NCBI GenBank assembly: GCA_008360975.2
Contig: CM039184.1
Coordinates: 38,427,797-38,491,796 of the forward strand
DNA length: 64,000 nucleotides
DNA from: Lichenostomus cassidix
Taxonomy: Eukaryota > Chordata > Aves > Passeriformes > Meliphagidae
Direction: 5' to 3'
The notes below the pieces were generated by a model. The model did no database searches, was not told the origin of the DNA, and was given only the letters and a program-made list of their open reading frames with translations. Shown piece by piece: positions 37,101 through 49,082 of this stretch. The stretch's first letter is position 1. Each line of letters starts with the position of its first letter. The position numbers were made by a program, and so were the translations under genes.

Positions 37101-39057
37101 TTCACACGACTGGTTTAAACATGGAAACTGGTGAAATCAATGTACCAGTGATGCTGGCAGCTGGATTGAGGGGACAAAAACCATTTTAAAATATTGCATA
37201 CTTGGGTGGGGATCAGCATTGTGGTCTTACAGCAAGAGTCCTGGTATTGCAAAACATTGATTTTCAGCTTCTTTTCTCTTCTTAATAGCACTACTTTTTC
37301 TGGGCCATAATTTAATCTCAAAAATTATTGAAATAATAATTATTCGATTAATCAGTGAGGAAGTAGAGTTCCTTTAAAAGCCAGACCCAATTTAATTAAC
37401 AATAATTTGAGAGTTTAGACAGTACAGTTTTGAATACTAAAATTCTGACAGCTGGCTTTCAAATATATTCTCTCAAAAGTGCCAAAATTTATCCTGCTAA
37501 GCATTCAGTGGTATTCTATGGTCGTAGATGCTCATCATATCATTCTATGCACATTGGCCTTTCTCAGCTTCATGTGAATATCCATCGTGATCTAAAAAAA
37601 ACTCAATCAAGGAAAGGGCAGAGAAGACATCTTTGCATTTAATAATAATCATGATGGAACTTAAAAGTATAGGAAATGTAGAGATGCAATCTTTATATTC
37701 CTCAACATTGCCTTCACATATGCAGTCATCTTTTGACTTTTTAAGAATATGTATTGATACTTTTGTATGAACAACCTTGCTAGATAATGGCATCAGCAGC
37801 AAAAATATTTGTATTCCATGTAGACAGAAAAAACATTCTTCTGTTTAAGAAATAAATCCGTGTTGAAAAGATGAGGGATATTGTTGGTCTGTGCTTATTC
37901 AGAGCTTTGTTGAAAAGCTAACAAAAATGTATAAATTATTGTAGTCTTTTTCACAATAACTGAAGAAAGTAAATATCCATTGTGCTCTTAAACTCTTTGA
38001 CCTTTACCCCTCCTTTTTTCATGATTTGCTCTTTCTTTCTATTAAGAAAAATCCAGTAGATATTTCATAGCAAAAGTGTAGTCTGGTTTCCTGTTTGGTT
38101 ATGATAATGGGATTTGTGTTGGGGTAATGTGAAAAATTTGCATGATATAGGTGAACAATGTAATTGGAGAAAGAGGTCTTTTGCTCAAAAGAGCCAGTAT
38201 CATAGCATGAACCTCATACTTACTAATAGTTTCAGCTGTGCCAGGTTTGATATGAAGAGGGATGCACAGTGCTCTAATTATTACACATATTTTTAACATA
38301 TGGTTTGCATCATATCACAGAGAGACCTGTTCTTTAATGCTGCTTCTTGTGTTACTTTTCCTGTGATACCAATTATTTTAAGCATGTATGACAGGTAGCT
38401 GGCATCTTCATAGCATCTCAGCAGGTTTTACCAGAAGCACTGTGAACATGAAAATAATATGTTAAGAATCTATTCTATGGGAAAGGATATCATAGACATA
38501 GAAAAAGCATTAAGCAACCTTTAACAAAATACCCCAGCAGTCATTCATGAGCTGAAGTACAGTTTCTAAGTAATTACATGTTAAGGTTAAAATGTTGTAT
38601 ATATTCCAAGACTGTCTTTCAAAATTGTTCAAATTTAGTGTCACAAGCCCTAGTGAATGCATATCACTGTTAATAACCAAATTAATTAACAGCATGTTGA
38701 AGTTCCATAGAGACCACATAGATATACTTCTGTTGCAATTAAATTTAAAATGTGTGTTTCTGTAGAAGGCGGTAAATCATAATTACTAATATACAGTAAT
38801 GTTATTGGGTTTTACTGTGACAAGGTTACAAAAAATATATGGCTATAGAGTGTATTTGGTTTTTTTCACACACAACAAATGTAAGACTTTTGCACAGAAC
38901 AATCTTTTATGTTTTTATATATAATTGAAGATTCATAAACTAGATTTATACAAATATATAGACATAAATACCTAGTTATACATAATTTTAGTATTTTATA
39001 CATATTTTCCATATATGTTCTATAAACTCTATGTATGATATAGCATTATACCTTTAT
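34114..39057. other. Unassigned AT-rich DNA
   Basis: Nearly 5 kb with no gene or repeat family recognised. A back-to-back acceptor/donor junction on the minus strand near 34,717 is listed as an observation. Open frames are all under 90 codons and without domains. Confidence 0.6.
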
Positions 39058-39095
39058 AAATGTATGTATACATATACATACATACATGTACAAAT
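39058..39095. repeat. TA/CA/TACA microsatellite
   Basis: Imperfect tgta/taca and ata steps including catacatacatgtaca. It lies just outside the 3' terminus of the adjacent minus-strand CR1 copy. Confidence 0.75.
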
Positions 39096-39110
39096 ATCTG
39101 TATCTATATG

Positions 39111-39209
39111 TCACAGTCACAGACTGGGTAAGGTTGGAAGAGGCCACAATGAGCCATCTGGTCCAACAGCCCTGCTTAAGCATGGTCATCCTAAAGCACA
39201 TTGCACAGA
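39111..39209 (-). mobile_element. CR1 LINE 3' end, minus strand
   Basis: The + strand reads tcacagtcacagactgggta, aggttggaagaggccacaat, gagccatctggtccaacagc and ggtcatcctaaagcacattg, which is the reverse complement of a CR1 3' UTR (an avian subfamily with the ctggtccaac...gcacattgcacag block). The element's 3' end is at 39111. About 100 bases remain, so it is strongly 5'-truncated. Confidence 0.88.
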
Positions 39210-41912
39210 ATATTTATCTATAACTATATCTTTGATTTTTTTTTTTAATTGTATTTTTTACATTATTTTACCTGGATGGATTTTCGTAGGACTCAGGTCC
39301 TCACTCTGCCTTTCAGTTTTGGATAGTCTTTTTATATCAGAGTTTTTATTCCTAATACAAACACTGCGGTCCCTGATTCCTGGCATTGCTGGAATAACAG
39401 CAAGAGTATTGCTTACATGACAGTCTGTAAGGACCATCCATTCAAACTGAATGAGGCTGGTGCTGAGAACCTGGTATTACTAATTCTCCACAGAACTGCA
39501 ACTTTTGGCTCTTTATAATTAGTTTGTTACTAAGAACTTGGGATCAATTTGCCAATGATTCAACTCAATAAACTAGTAAATAAAAATGCTCTAGATTATC
39601 TTTAGCTCAGGACTTTTCCCAGCTGCATCTAGGTATATGGCTTAAATACAACTTAGAAAAGAGGACTATTCACAGAAGTAGTCAGGATGCTTCTTTGCTG
39701 TGGTGATCAATGTCTATCCCTATCTATTCTGTTCCTTATAGCTTCTTCTATGTGGAGAGCTTCATTTTGTGAGAAGGTACTTACCTGCTTAGTTTCTGTG
39801 CCAGAGATTGTTGTTGGTAAGATAACATCAACTCTACCTCATGCTCACTCCCCAGTTTTCAAACACTTGAGTCATTGTAACTGAGGGTTTTCAAGGAGTC
39901 CTTATCAACAAAGGTAGAGAAAGAATGTTTGTATGGGAAAACTCATTACCCATTTTTACCATCTCGACATACAACTGCACAAAAGAGGATGAAGGTGCAC
40001 TTCAGTGTCCTGAGGCTGAAAACTATTTTTCTTATGTGCAAGATATTCTTCCCCAGTTCAAAACAATATATGATTTCTCTTAGATGTTAACATAGCAATA
40101 TAATCACTCAAGTTCCAAGCTGGTAGATCTTTAAAGCTAACAAACAAACAGATAGGATGTGCTGGATCATTTCAATGTTTTATCTGACAGGGAGCAGTAA
40201 AGTTTTATAAGCTTTGAGTCTTTTTTTTTTCATAAAATGGCATTGATGTTCTGCCATCTCTTCTATTTTCCATTTTCTCCCTGGGATGAAAGGTTCCATC
40301 TCAAAATGTGTAATAAGTATTCCACTGACTGGTGGAAAGCAAGAATCACTGTCTAGTTGTCTGCTAGAAGCCAATGCCCTTGTCTAACTCCATGAGTCTT
40401 GTCCTATAGGGATTAAGACCTGCTGACTTCTGGAAAGGCATCTGAGGTGAGGCAACCATATTGCTGCCCTGTTGCCTGAAATAGGTCATCATGTATGAAT
40501 TTCTGTTGTCTTCTTCCAGAACCTAGTTAAGAGCAATTGGATGCAATTTTAATTTTTCTTGTTGAATATTGGCCATTTACAGATTTCAATAGAAACAACT
40601 GCCTTTTCTTACACATCAGTGCCCTCCACAATGCTGGGAGACTTGTCCCAGGTCTGTTGGGGGACCTTGTGCATGAGCTGAGCTATGATAGATTGACAGC
40701 CAAAGAGTACATTTCCCCTTAAAACCAGCACTGAGTAATTGCAGTGAATCAGGTGAAACTGGAGAATTCTACATCTGAGCACCTTAGAGCTGATCAGGGA
40801 TGAGCCTCTGTTGCTGTTTGTTGCATTTTGGCTGCTATTTTCTATTTTCCTTCCCATGTTTCTGAGGGCAGCACTCTTTGATCATGCTCCAATAACTGAA
40901 GATCAGAGCATCAAAGGGAGTTAAATATGTTGGCAGTGAGTGTCACCAAGCTTGACTTTCAAGTGTGCAATGCTAAGAATATATTCAGAAATGCTCATTA
41001 AGTGAATCAGGACAGTTAAGCACCTAAGAAATGGAATCATGAAGGGAAGAATTTTGAGCACAAGATATATTAATCTAGAAATAGGAAATATTCAAGAGAA
41101 CAGATACATAAAGTTTTCTGCATTTTCTTAAGTTTAAATATTTTTATTGACAGTTGTAAAGTCATAGCTTAGAACTTACTCCTGCAAGTGATAACATAAA
41201 TAGAAAACACAAGGATGAATATTTCAGGTTTGCCTTCAAGCTCTTTTCTGTCTGGGGTTCAGAAGCCGGCTTTGTTAAGATCTATGGGTTAGATACTCTG
41301 ATGACACAGATAAGAATACATAGCCACACAGTTGGGAAATCACATACCAGTCTGTTTGTTTTGTTGTTGTGTTTATACCAAACACAAAGATTCTCACATG
41401 GTGGGAATTAGTGATGTGGTAGCTGTTTGCCATGTCTTAGAACACCTTTAGTATTAAGTCTTTAGATTTTCAGTACCTTGCCCCTATATTGCTACAGTTC
41501 TATTTTTAGTATTTATCTTCTTTCATGTTTATATGGTCTGTACAGTTAGGCTGTGTATTCATTTTTTGTATATGTCTGCACATATATTTAAAAAAATTTC
41601 GTTTACAATCCAGGACTTAAACTTAGGGATACATGTTGTGCCTCAGTAAAATGTAGGAGAGTTTTTACTGACTTTTATTATCTGGTTTTATATTCACAGA
41701 TACCGTAGGAAATGCTTTTCATGGTTCAGATAGAATTTGGATGCACACATCCAATATCCACCCACTTTTTCAGGTTGTAGAGCAAATCAGTCTTATGATC
41801 TAATGTAGTATTTACCTTGGTTTCCCCAGAAGTTAAAAATAGAATGCTTATCCTCTTGATCTCTGCCTTTCAGAAATTTGGAGATAATATTTAGAATTGC
41901 TTGCCTGCTTGT
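39210..41912. other. Unassigned AT-rich DNA
   Basis: No gene or repeat family recognised. A strong minus-strand donor match CAG|GTAAGT at about 39,785-39,792 has no convincing partner acceptor. Confidence 0.6.
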
Positions 41913-42366
41913 TGTGGATTAACCTAGGAAGGCAGCCAAGTCCCATGCAGCCACTCGCTGTCCCCAAGTGAGAAAGGGAGGAGAATCAGAAGGATGAAAG
42001 GGATATGACTCATGGGATAAAGACAGTTTAATAGGTAAAGCAGGAACTGTGAGCGCAAGCAAAGCCACATAAGAGATGGATTAATTACTTCTCATCAGCA
42101 GATAGATGTTTAGCCATTTTCAAGAAATCAGGGCTTCATTGGGCATAACAGTTATCTGGGAAGACAATACCATAACTCTGGTCATCTCATCCTCTTTCTC
42201 CTTCCCTAGCTTCTTCTGCTGAGCACAGTCTCGTATGGTGTGGAATATCCCTTTGGTCAGCTGTCATGTTCCAAATCCTTGTGCACTGCCAGCTGACTCA
42301 CTACTAGCTACTCGTTACTGTGAAGAAAATTATTTCCAGAAAACTCTACCAGCCAAAACAAGTACA
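41913..42366 (-). mobile_element. ERVK-type solo LTR
   Basis: A unit of about 454 bases with TG...CA ends (minus sense begins TGTACTTGTTTTGGCTGG and ends GGTTAATCCACA). Its minus-strand landmarks include TATTAAACTGTCTTTATC, GATTCTCC, a GGAATATTCC-like block and a ctgctcagca stretch where related LTRs carry the poly(A) signal. The AATAAA is not intact here. I recognise this as the common avian beta-retrovirus-like (ERVK) LTR family. No gag, pol or env lies next to it, so it is solo. It appears shortened in the middle of U3 compared with fuller copies. No target-site duplication is evident. Class assignment is from memory, not alignment. Confidence 0.78.
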
Positions 42367-43714
42367 CTGCCATTATTTGGATCATATTGATACCCCTCCA
42401 TCTAATTCCTTGGTTAGTCAGTTGAACATATACCTTTAAAAAGAAAAAAATCTCAGAAAATACTGGGCTTTTGCACTTGGCCTATTTTGCTTGAAATTTA
42501 AAAAAAAAAAATTTAAAAATGCTCCTTCACATCACATTTTTAAAATGCTGAAAGCACAATGAAATTAAAACATTTTATCATGGGGGAAAAGTATTTACAC
42601 AAATATGGGAAGTGTGCATTTTTTCACATTCCGTCCATCATAAGTTATTCTTACTTGCAAAATCACAGCTTCATTTAAGGCTCAGAGAAAAATTGTGTAG
42701 TCCATTTGAATTCTTGTTTGAAGAGGAGTTCTAGAAACAAAAAACTACCTGTTCATTTCAAGATATATTGTACCTTTTTTCCTTCCCTTTTTGACAGACA
42801 TCACAATGTGAACATTATTGGAGTGTGAGAAAGATAAGAATGGAACAAGATTTTCAGATACTTTTGTTATTGGCAAGGGCTTTATTCCATGTATCCATTT
42901 AATTTATTAAAGCTCCATCTTTATATGTGAAATACTTTCATATTCCTGATTATTAAAACAGAAAATCATTTTATAGTTTACTCCAGAACACTGTAAGTTT
43001 GCAATACTTATGAAAAATACTGTCTGAAAATAGCTCTTTGTATATATTCTAAGTGCCATTTTGTTTGTTTTTCTTTAAAAAATAATCATTATCTTTTCCA
43101 TGTTTTATGTTTATTACTGTTGAAGATGTTGGTTTTGCAAAACTATAGCAGTGGGATTTATAATATATTTGCTGGTTCATACCTCAACAAAATTGCAATT
43201 GAAAATTCATGTCAGCTGTGCTGAAGCTAGGTAGACCTTTCCCTTCAATTCTCAGAACATGTGATCTTTTTTCTACAGTGACAGAAAGGAAAGAATGTTT
43301 TCATGTGTGACCTGAAGGAATCATATGTGAAAGTAAATGAGGTACAATGAACATGGATCTCCAAAACGCCATTTTTACATTTAGTATTCAATATGCAGTC
43401 AACACTTCTATATGGTTCAGAGAAGTAAAATTACATTTTACAGTGTAGTAATGTGTCAGTCCAGCAGTAGCTAAAATAAAGATTTTATTACAGATAATCT
43501 GCATCTCATTTAGACTTTAGGAAAAATACACAGTGTATGACCAAATCATGTATCAAATGCAATGAGGAAAATAGTAATGAAGAAAAAAATCATCATCTAT
43601 CATGCTCTGTTTTGATTTTTGAAGCTACTGTGGTATTCTGTAATAATAATTAAACAATTACAAAATAAAAATATGTTAGATGATCAAATTCTTCATAATC
43701 TGTTCTCATTGCAG
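42367..43714. other. Unassigned AT-rich DNA
   Basis: No gene recognised. An A12 run at 42,500-42,511 flanked by aaattt on both sides is simple sequence. Confidence 0.6.
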
Positions 43715-43756
43715 ATTCCTGGCTCATGAGAGATCCACTCACATGGAAAACTGAAG
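43715..43756 (+). other. Microexon-like segment, 42 bases, symmetric phase (speculative)
   Basis: A good acceptor (tgttctcattgcag, ending 43714) and a near-consensus donor (CTGAAG|GTAAGAG, GT at 43757-43758) bracket 42 bases. One frame is open across it (SWLMRDPLTWKTE), with two bases before and one after, so inclusion or skipping would keep frame. A branchpoint-like ttcataat lies about 20 bases upstream. The peptide matches nothing I know. It is the best splice-site pair seen here, but decoys are expected in this much sequence. Confidence 0.2.
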
Positions 43757-45266
43757 GTAAGAGAAACATCCTACAGCCTGAAGTTTTGGTGGGACCTGTG
43801 TATTGCATTGGTGTTTTTAAAATGACACACTGTTGTCTAATTGACAGAATACAGCAAACTACAAAATTACAATAGGCCAGTTGGTGCTCAGTGTACAATT
43901 TTCTACTGACTTGTCCATTATCAGTAGTCTATGCTGTTGTATCTAATTTATTGTTGCTGCAATAACAGCATAGGCCAAAATTATAAGTAGGGATAAATTC
44001 ACAGTGCACAGACTTTAACAGATATAAATAGCTTGTTCAAGAAGAAACATCCAGGATGATAAATTCTCTGCCCCATTACTGGACTCATCAAGGATAGAAC
44101 ATAATTGAATAAATAATAAAATTCTCAAAATGAATTATTAAATCTCTTGTGAGCATTCTCAAGTTTCCACAGGAAACTGCTGTTGCTTATGTGCCATACT
44201 GTGATGATTTTAATGATGCCCCTGTTCAGATTAATAATTTGAAAATGTAATCTGTAGCCATGATCTCAACTCAGCTGAAGCACATAACGTCCCAGAACTC
44301 TGAACTGCTGTCCACTCAGAAATGTTTGACTTTGGCAGCAACCTGGCTGTGAGCAAACCTTAATCTGTCTGATCAGTTCTTACCTACGTGTACAACTACA
44401 TGGAGTTTGGGGTTTCTTCCTTTGTTTTTTAGCTCAGTGATTTTTCTCAATGGTAACCAAAGTCAAGTAATTTATAGCTTGTGAACCTCACAAAAAGGGT
44501 TCGTTTGCAACCATATTCTGCATCTTGTGACACCAAATGGAGTGTGTGTTCTTCTATATGACTACAAAAGATTTTAGAACAGCGATCAGAAACGTGTTCT
44601 GCTCATTAATGTTTTTACAGTAGCTGCCTTAAAAGAGCTACCGTTTCCTAGAGCAAGTCATTCAGAATTCAACTACGCTCTTCAAGTTTAATAGGTTGAG
44701 CTCTTTGAGTTCCCCTACCTCCTCCTGATTGATGGTTTGTTTCTTCTTTTAATACAAAATTCAGTAAAATTTCCCACAGTGAAAAGGGTCTTTTAATTAT
44801 AAAACACCAGCGTGTGGGAATGATTCAATTTACACATCAGAAAAGTTCAGTTACTTGACCATAATTTATTTTTTGTGCTGATCATTTACAGACCACAGGT
44901 TCTTCTTCCTCTGGCCCCCTCCCCTTCTCACTTTCTCTCGTTCTATGTAAAAGAAGAAAAATCTCAATACCCTGTAAAAGGCTTTAGATATTGTATCACT
45001 TAGTCATCAGAACTAGAGACTTCATTATCAGACTTTAACAGCTTTTTTCCCTTTCTCATTTCCTAGTTATGTTGTCGTATTTAATTTAAATGTGTTCCAT
45101 AATTGCTGAGTAATACAGTTTTTTTTCTTGTATCTGGCAAAGGGACAGCATAAGTAAGGAGGGGTATGGTATCTCATTCATGAAACTGGGAACATAAGAG
45201 ATATTACCAAGAAACTAAAAAAAGATATTTGCAGTTCTAATGTTGTGTATGAAACAACTGACCAGC
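43757..45266. other. Unassigned DNA
   Basis: No gene recognised. Includes an imperfect hairpin at about 43,925-43,977 described under observations. Confidence 0.6.
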
Positions 45267-45306
45267 TCTCTCTTTTTTTCTTTTTTTTTCTTTTTTTTTT
45301 TTTTTT
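45267..45306. repeat. Poly(T) tract with C interruptions
   Basis: T7-C-T9-C-T16 preceded by ctctctc. Could be the reverse of an A-rich tail, but no body is recognisable. Confidence 0.85.
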
Positions 45307-48018
45307 AAAGTATTAATTAATACCGAAATAAAGGTCTGGAAGGGATGGAAAATTTTCATTTTTCCATGTACTTCCTCTATGCGGTATTAGTCATCATTGT
45401 TTTATTGTCAGAATATAGCTTAGGACTTGCATTGCTAGGTAAAACAGATTTTACTGGGAAAGCTTTGTAAATTCTAAATGTGATTTTCCTAGCAAAATCA
45501 GAAAAGTTAATCTTACTTTGTGCTTATTATGGTCATAAGAGAAACAAGCAGTAAAAATGTCCATAATACCATTTGTGCAAATAGTTTTAAATATATTTAC
45601 AGATACGTTCTTAAATTTATTTTGGTTTTAATGAAATGTGTTTTGTGACCAAGGACTATTAAGTTAGATTATGTTCATTTCAGAATGAAAAATACATGTA
45701 GAGAACTGTAGGTATGCACCATTTATTCTAGGTTGTATATATAATTCTGGTGCAGCTGAATGCTTGAGAATATTTATTGGTTGGCTATTTGTTGCCACAG
45801 ACATATGATCACAGTATCTACTCTACAAGAATACATTGCTTTAATTCTTTGCTTTTTTAAACATTTAATTTAGTCTGTTTTCTGCTTTGGAAGGGATGAA
45901 TGAATGGTATTCTAGTAAAATATGTAAAACTTGGGAGCAGCAGTCATTTCTAATTCTTTTCAGATATTTGAAGGTGTTGTTTGTTTACCCTGGAATAAGT
46001 ACTTAAACTAAAATAGCCAACACAAATTTGTGTTTTGTAATGTCCCAGTGAGAGAAAAACTAAAAGGCTATTTTTGTAGTATCTGTACCTGCTGCTGTTT
46101 GGAATTGCTTTTTTTAGAAATACAAATGTATCCCTAGATAAAACCTGAAAGCCAAAACTAGCATGTTTTTGTAAAATGAACCAATATAAGATGTTCTCAT
46201 CCGTTGTCCTTGTGGCCATTACAGGCTAAAGGAAACCAGGAATTCAGAATCCAGTTTGATTTTACAAATTTAAATTTCCACTACTGCAGCTTTCTCTAAT
46301 TCACCTGTACCTTATTGTATCCTGTTCATTAAAGGGAACAATTGGGATCACATGAGGACAGCAATAATCAAAATCAATGAATACAGTAACAGGTCTTTCC
46401 AATTCTTGTTCATACAGGCATTCATCTTAATACTAAGTACACTCAAAAGATAATTTTAAAAATTTTTTATGATCCCTGAGTAAGTAACAGGCCATCTGAC
46501 TGGCCTACCCTGCTAAGTGAATGCTCTCATACAAAATCTCACAAATACTTACACGGAAGATGGATTGTACTTCTGTTACACAAAGCTAGCATCGGATATA
46601 TACAGTTATTCTGTGGTTTAGTCCATTATTTTCTTTTTCTTTTTGTTTTAATACAATTGAAATCCTTTCCTCTTCTACATCACTACACCTGAAGCCATGA
46701 ATAGGTAGTGGCTTCAAGTGATTTCAAGGCTGGGACACTACTGAAACATCATGTGTCCTGAAAGATGTGACCAACCCCTCAGTACTCCTGCTGCTGGTCT
46801 GGTGCAGCAGCTGTCCTGTGCTGATTCACTTGGTTCTTCCTGGGGTTCTTTTGGTATTCCCCATAATGAATTCCAGGTCTGTTTCATTGGTCAAGTAAAC
46901 CTGTAGCATTATTCCCACAAAGTCTGTGTTTCTGCAGTTGTCAGCACTTCCCAACAGTGCAAGTCCTCAGTAGAAACTGCAACTGCAGGGGCAAAAAATA
47001 AAAAAAGTCCTGGTATCAAGAGGTTCTCTATTGGAAGCAATTTTTAATGTTTAAATCCCTATTCTTCCCGACCATTACCTTATGATTATTTACTACTGTA
47101 AACAGTAAGCTAAAATCAATAACCCTGTACAGAACTTATTAATTTCAATGAAAGTCTTTGCTCACATTTTTTGTCTTTTTTTTGTGATCATTTATTTTCA
47201 ACTCCTCTTTTGCTTAAATACTAGCATTTTGTATGAATTGTATTCAGGACAGTCACATGATGTTGTATGCTCTGTTAAAGGTTGGTATTTTAGTAGAGGT
47301 TTCTATATTTAATAGATGTTCTGATTATACAGTTTTATGGCAGCAATTATTGTTGCAACCTTTTTTTCTTTTCTGTTTTCCTTCCTTGACAATGTACCTG
47401 AGTGTTGAGTGTCCATTAAGATTGCAGTGTTCTCACCACAATACAAAGAGCTTATGGTTTCCAGTATGTTGTATAAACTTTTGGACATCCAAGGAATTTT
47501 TCCTTTAGTGGGTAGGGGTTACAGTGACTTAGTCTCTCCTGTTGTAATTTGACTGTCTGTGCACTAAATATTGCAGCATCCCAGACCCTTGAATTGCTGA
47601 TAAGAAAATCAGAGGTGAATTCCCAGCTGATAGTAGAACCATCTCCCTGGTATACACACACTTTATTCTTTTGTTTTGTGGTTTGTTTTGCTTTTTTGTT
47701 TTTTTATTACAGTTAACCCTCTCTGTGATCACTGTTTAAATGCAGGTATGATTCCTGCACATCAGTATCAAGTTTTTGTCGGGCTACCTATATTTATGAG
47801 CTGTAGAGAGGCATGGCAGTGGAAATAATTTTCTCAAGTTGTCCTCAAAAAAATAAACAGGTATCATACTCAATCTTTTGAACTGTCATCTTCTCACAGC
47901 AATCAGTCAGTCACCGTGTCACTAGATGGATGTTTTTATATTTTTAGATGTTTTTATCGTCTTTGCACAAAATTTCACTATTTGGCATATTAGTTGTAAA
48001 TCTGAGAAATTATTTGTC
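45307..48018. other. Unassigned AT-rich DNA
   Basis: Nothing recognised. Frames at 45,950-46,219 (-) and 47,233-47,508 (+), each about 90 codons, have no domains or plausible gene context. Confidence 0.6.
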
Positions 48019-48042
48019 AAAAAAAAAAAACCAAAAAAACCC
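48019..48042. repeat. A-rich simple repeat
   Basis: A12, cc, A7, ccc. Low complexity. Confidence 0.8.
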
Positions 48043-48972
48043 ATAGCCATGGGTAGGGAGTGGTTGAAGAAGAGTTTCAAATCTTCTGTGCCATCAAAGC
48101 TGAGGTCCCACTCTGAAGTCCTGAGATGCAAATCAGGTTAGCCTGGGAGTCTCACAGGCCTGAATACCTGGACATAATTGCTTTTCTGAACAGACTACTT
48201 CTCATTCTTTCCAGTCAAAATCCAAGACAGGATTAGTGATGGTGCTAGTTTCTATCTTATAAAACTATTTCCTTGAAAGTGGAAAAACTTCTGTGTCCTT
48301 CTCAAAATCACCTATCTCACTTCTGAGCAGGAGGAGGAAGGATTATGATATAGCCCAGTGCGTTGTGTAAATAGTTCTGGAAATATGGATTGGAGCCAGG
48401 ATTTTCCTATCCTGGTCAGATTTCACAGTTTCAAGGGAAATTTTTCCATCTCTATCATTCTTAGTCATGGAGAAATTGCTGTACCTCCCATCCACAGCCC
48501 CTGTTGAAAACCTCTTCTTGAGATGTACTAATTTATTAATTCAATCTCTCAAGCCAAAGAAGATATTAAAGCTATTAAATTTTAGCCTATCATCACAATC
48601 AAAATCATATTTTTAATCAGAAGTGGTCAGAGCAATTTGATCAGTAATTAGCTTGATTTCATCAGGTTATGAAGCAGTTTAACAGCAGAATAAAGTAAAG
48701 AGATGCCTCCTTTGTAAAGCTCAGGTGGAAAGCAACTGCTAAAACACATCCCTGTTTTGCCACAAAAGCAAGATCCTGAACCTCTTGGGATTCCAGCAGA
48801 AAATGGACATGAGCCCTTGTTCTTGAGCCTCATCACAACCTGCTGGCATAGCCACAAGCAAGAGACAGTATTTGCAGAGACAGGGCTGTTTGATCAAGGC
48901 AGGGATGACCTCATGCGTACAGGTCATCAAGTGGCTCACTGTGAAGTACTCTGGGGAAATACCTCCACTGCA
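48043..48972. other. Unassigned DNA, partly GC-richer
   Basis: No gene. The last 100 bases may be an upstream, more diverged part of the CR1 copy that follows, but I could not match it with confidence. Confidence 0.5.
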
Positions 48973-49082
48973 GATGTGGCACTTAGGGACATGGTTTAGC
49001 AGTGGACTTGGCACTGCTGGGTTAGCAGCTGGACTTGATGGTCTTAAAGCTCTTTTCCAGCATCAGTGATACTGTGATTCTC
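48973..49082 (+). mobile_element. CR1 LINE 3' end
   Basis: gatgtggcacttagggacat followed by ggtttagcagtggacttggc, ggacttgatggtcttaaagc and tcttttccag, ending tgtgattct. This encodes the last ORF2 codons (DVALRDMV) of CR1, then its 3' UTR and terminal ATTCT motif. It is of a different subfamily type from the 34.0 kb copy (tctttagg/ttaaag...ttttcca form). Strongly 5'-truncated. Confidence 0.88.

Noticed and set aside
46690..46718. 8-bp inverted repeat tgaagcca / tggcttca
   Set aside because: Short stems like this are expected by chance in 64 kb.
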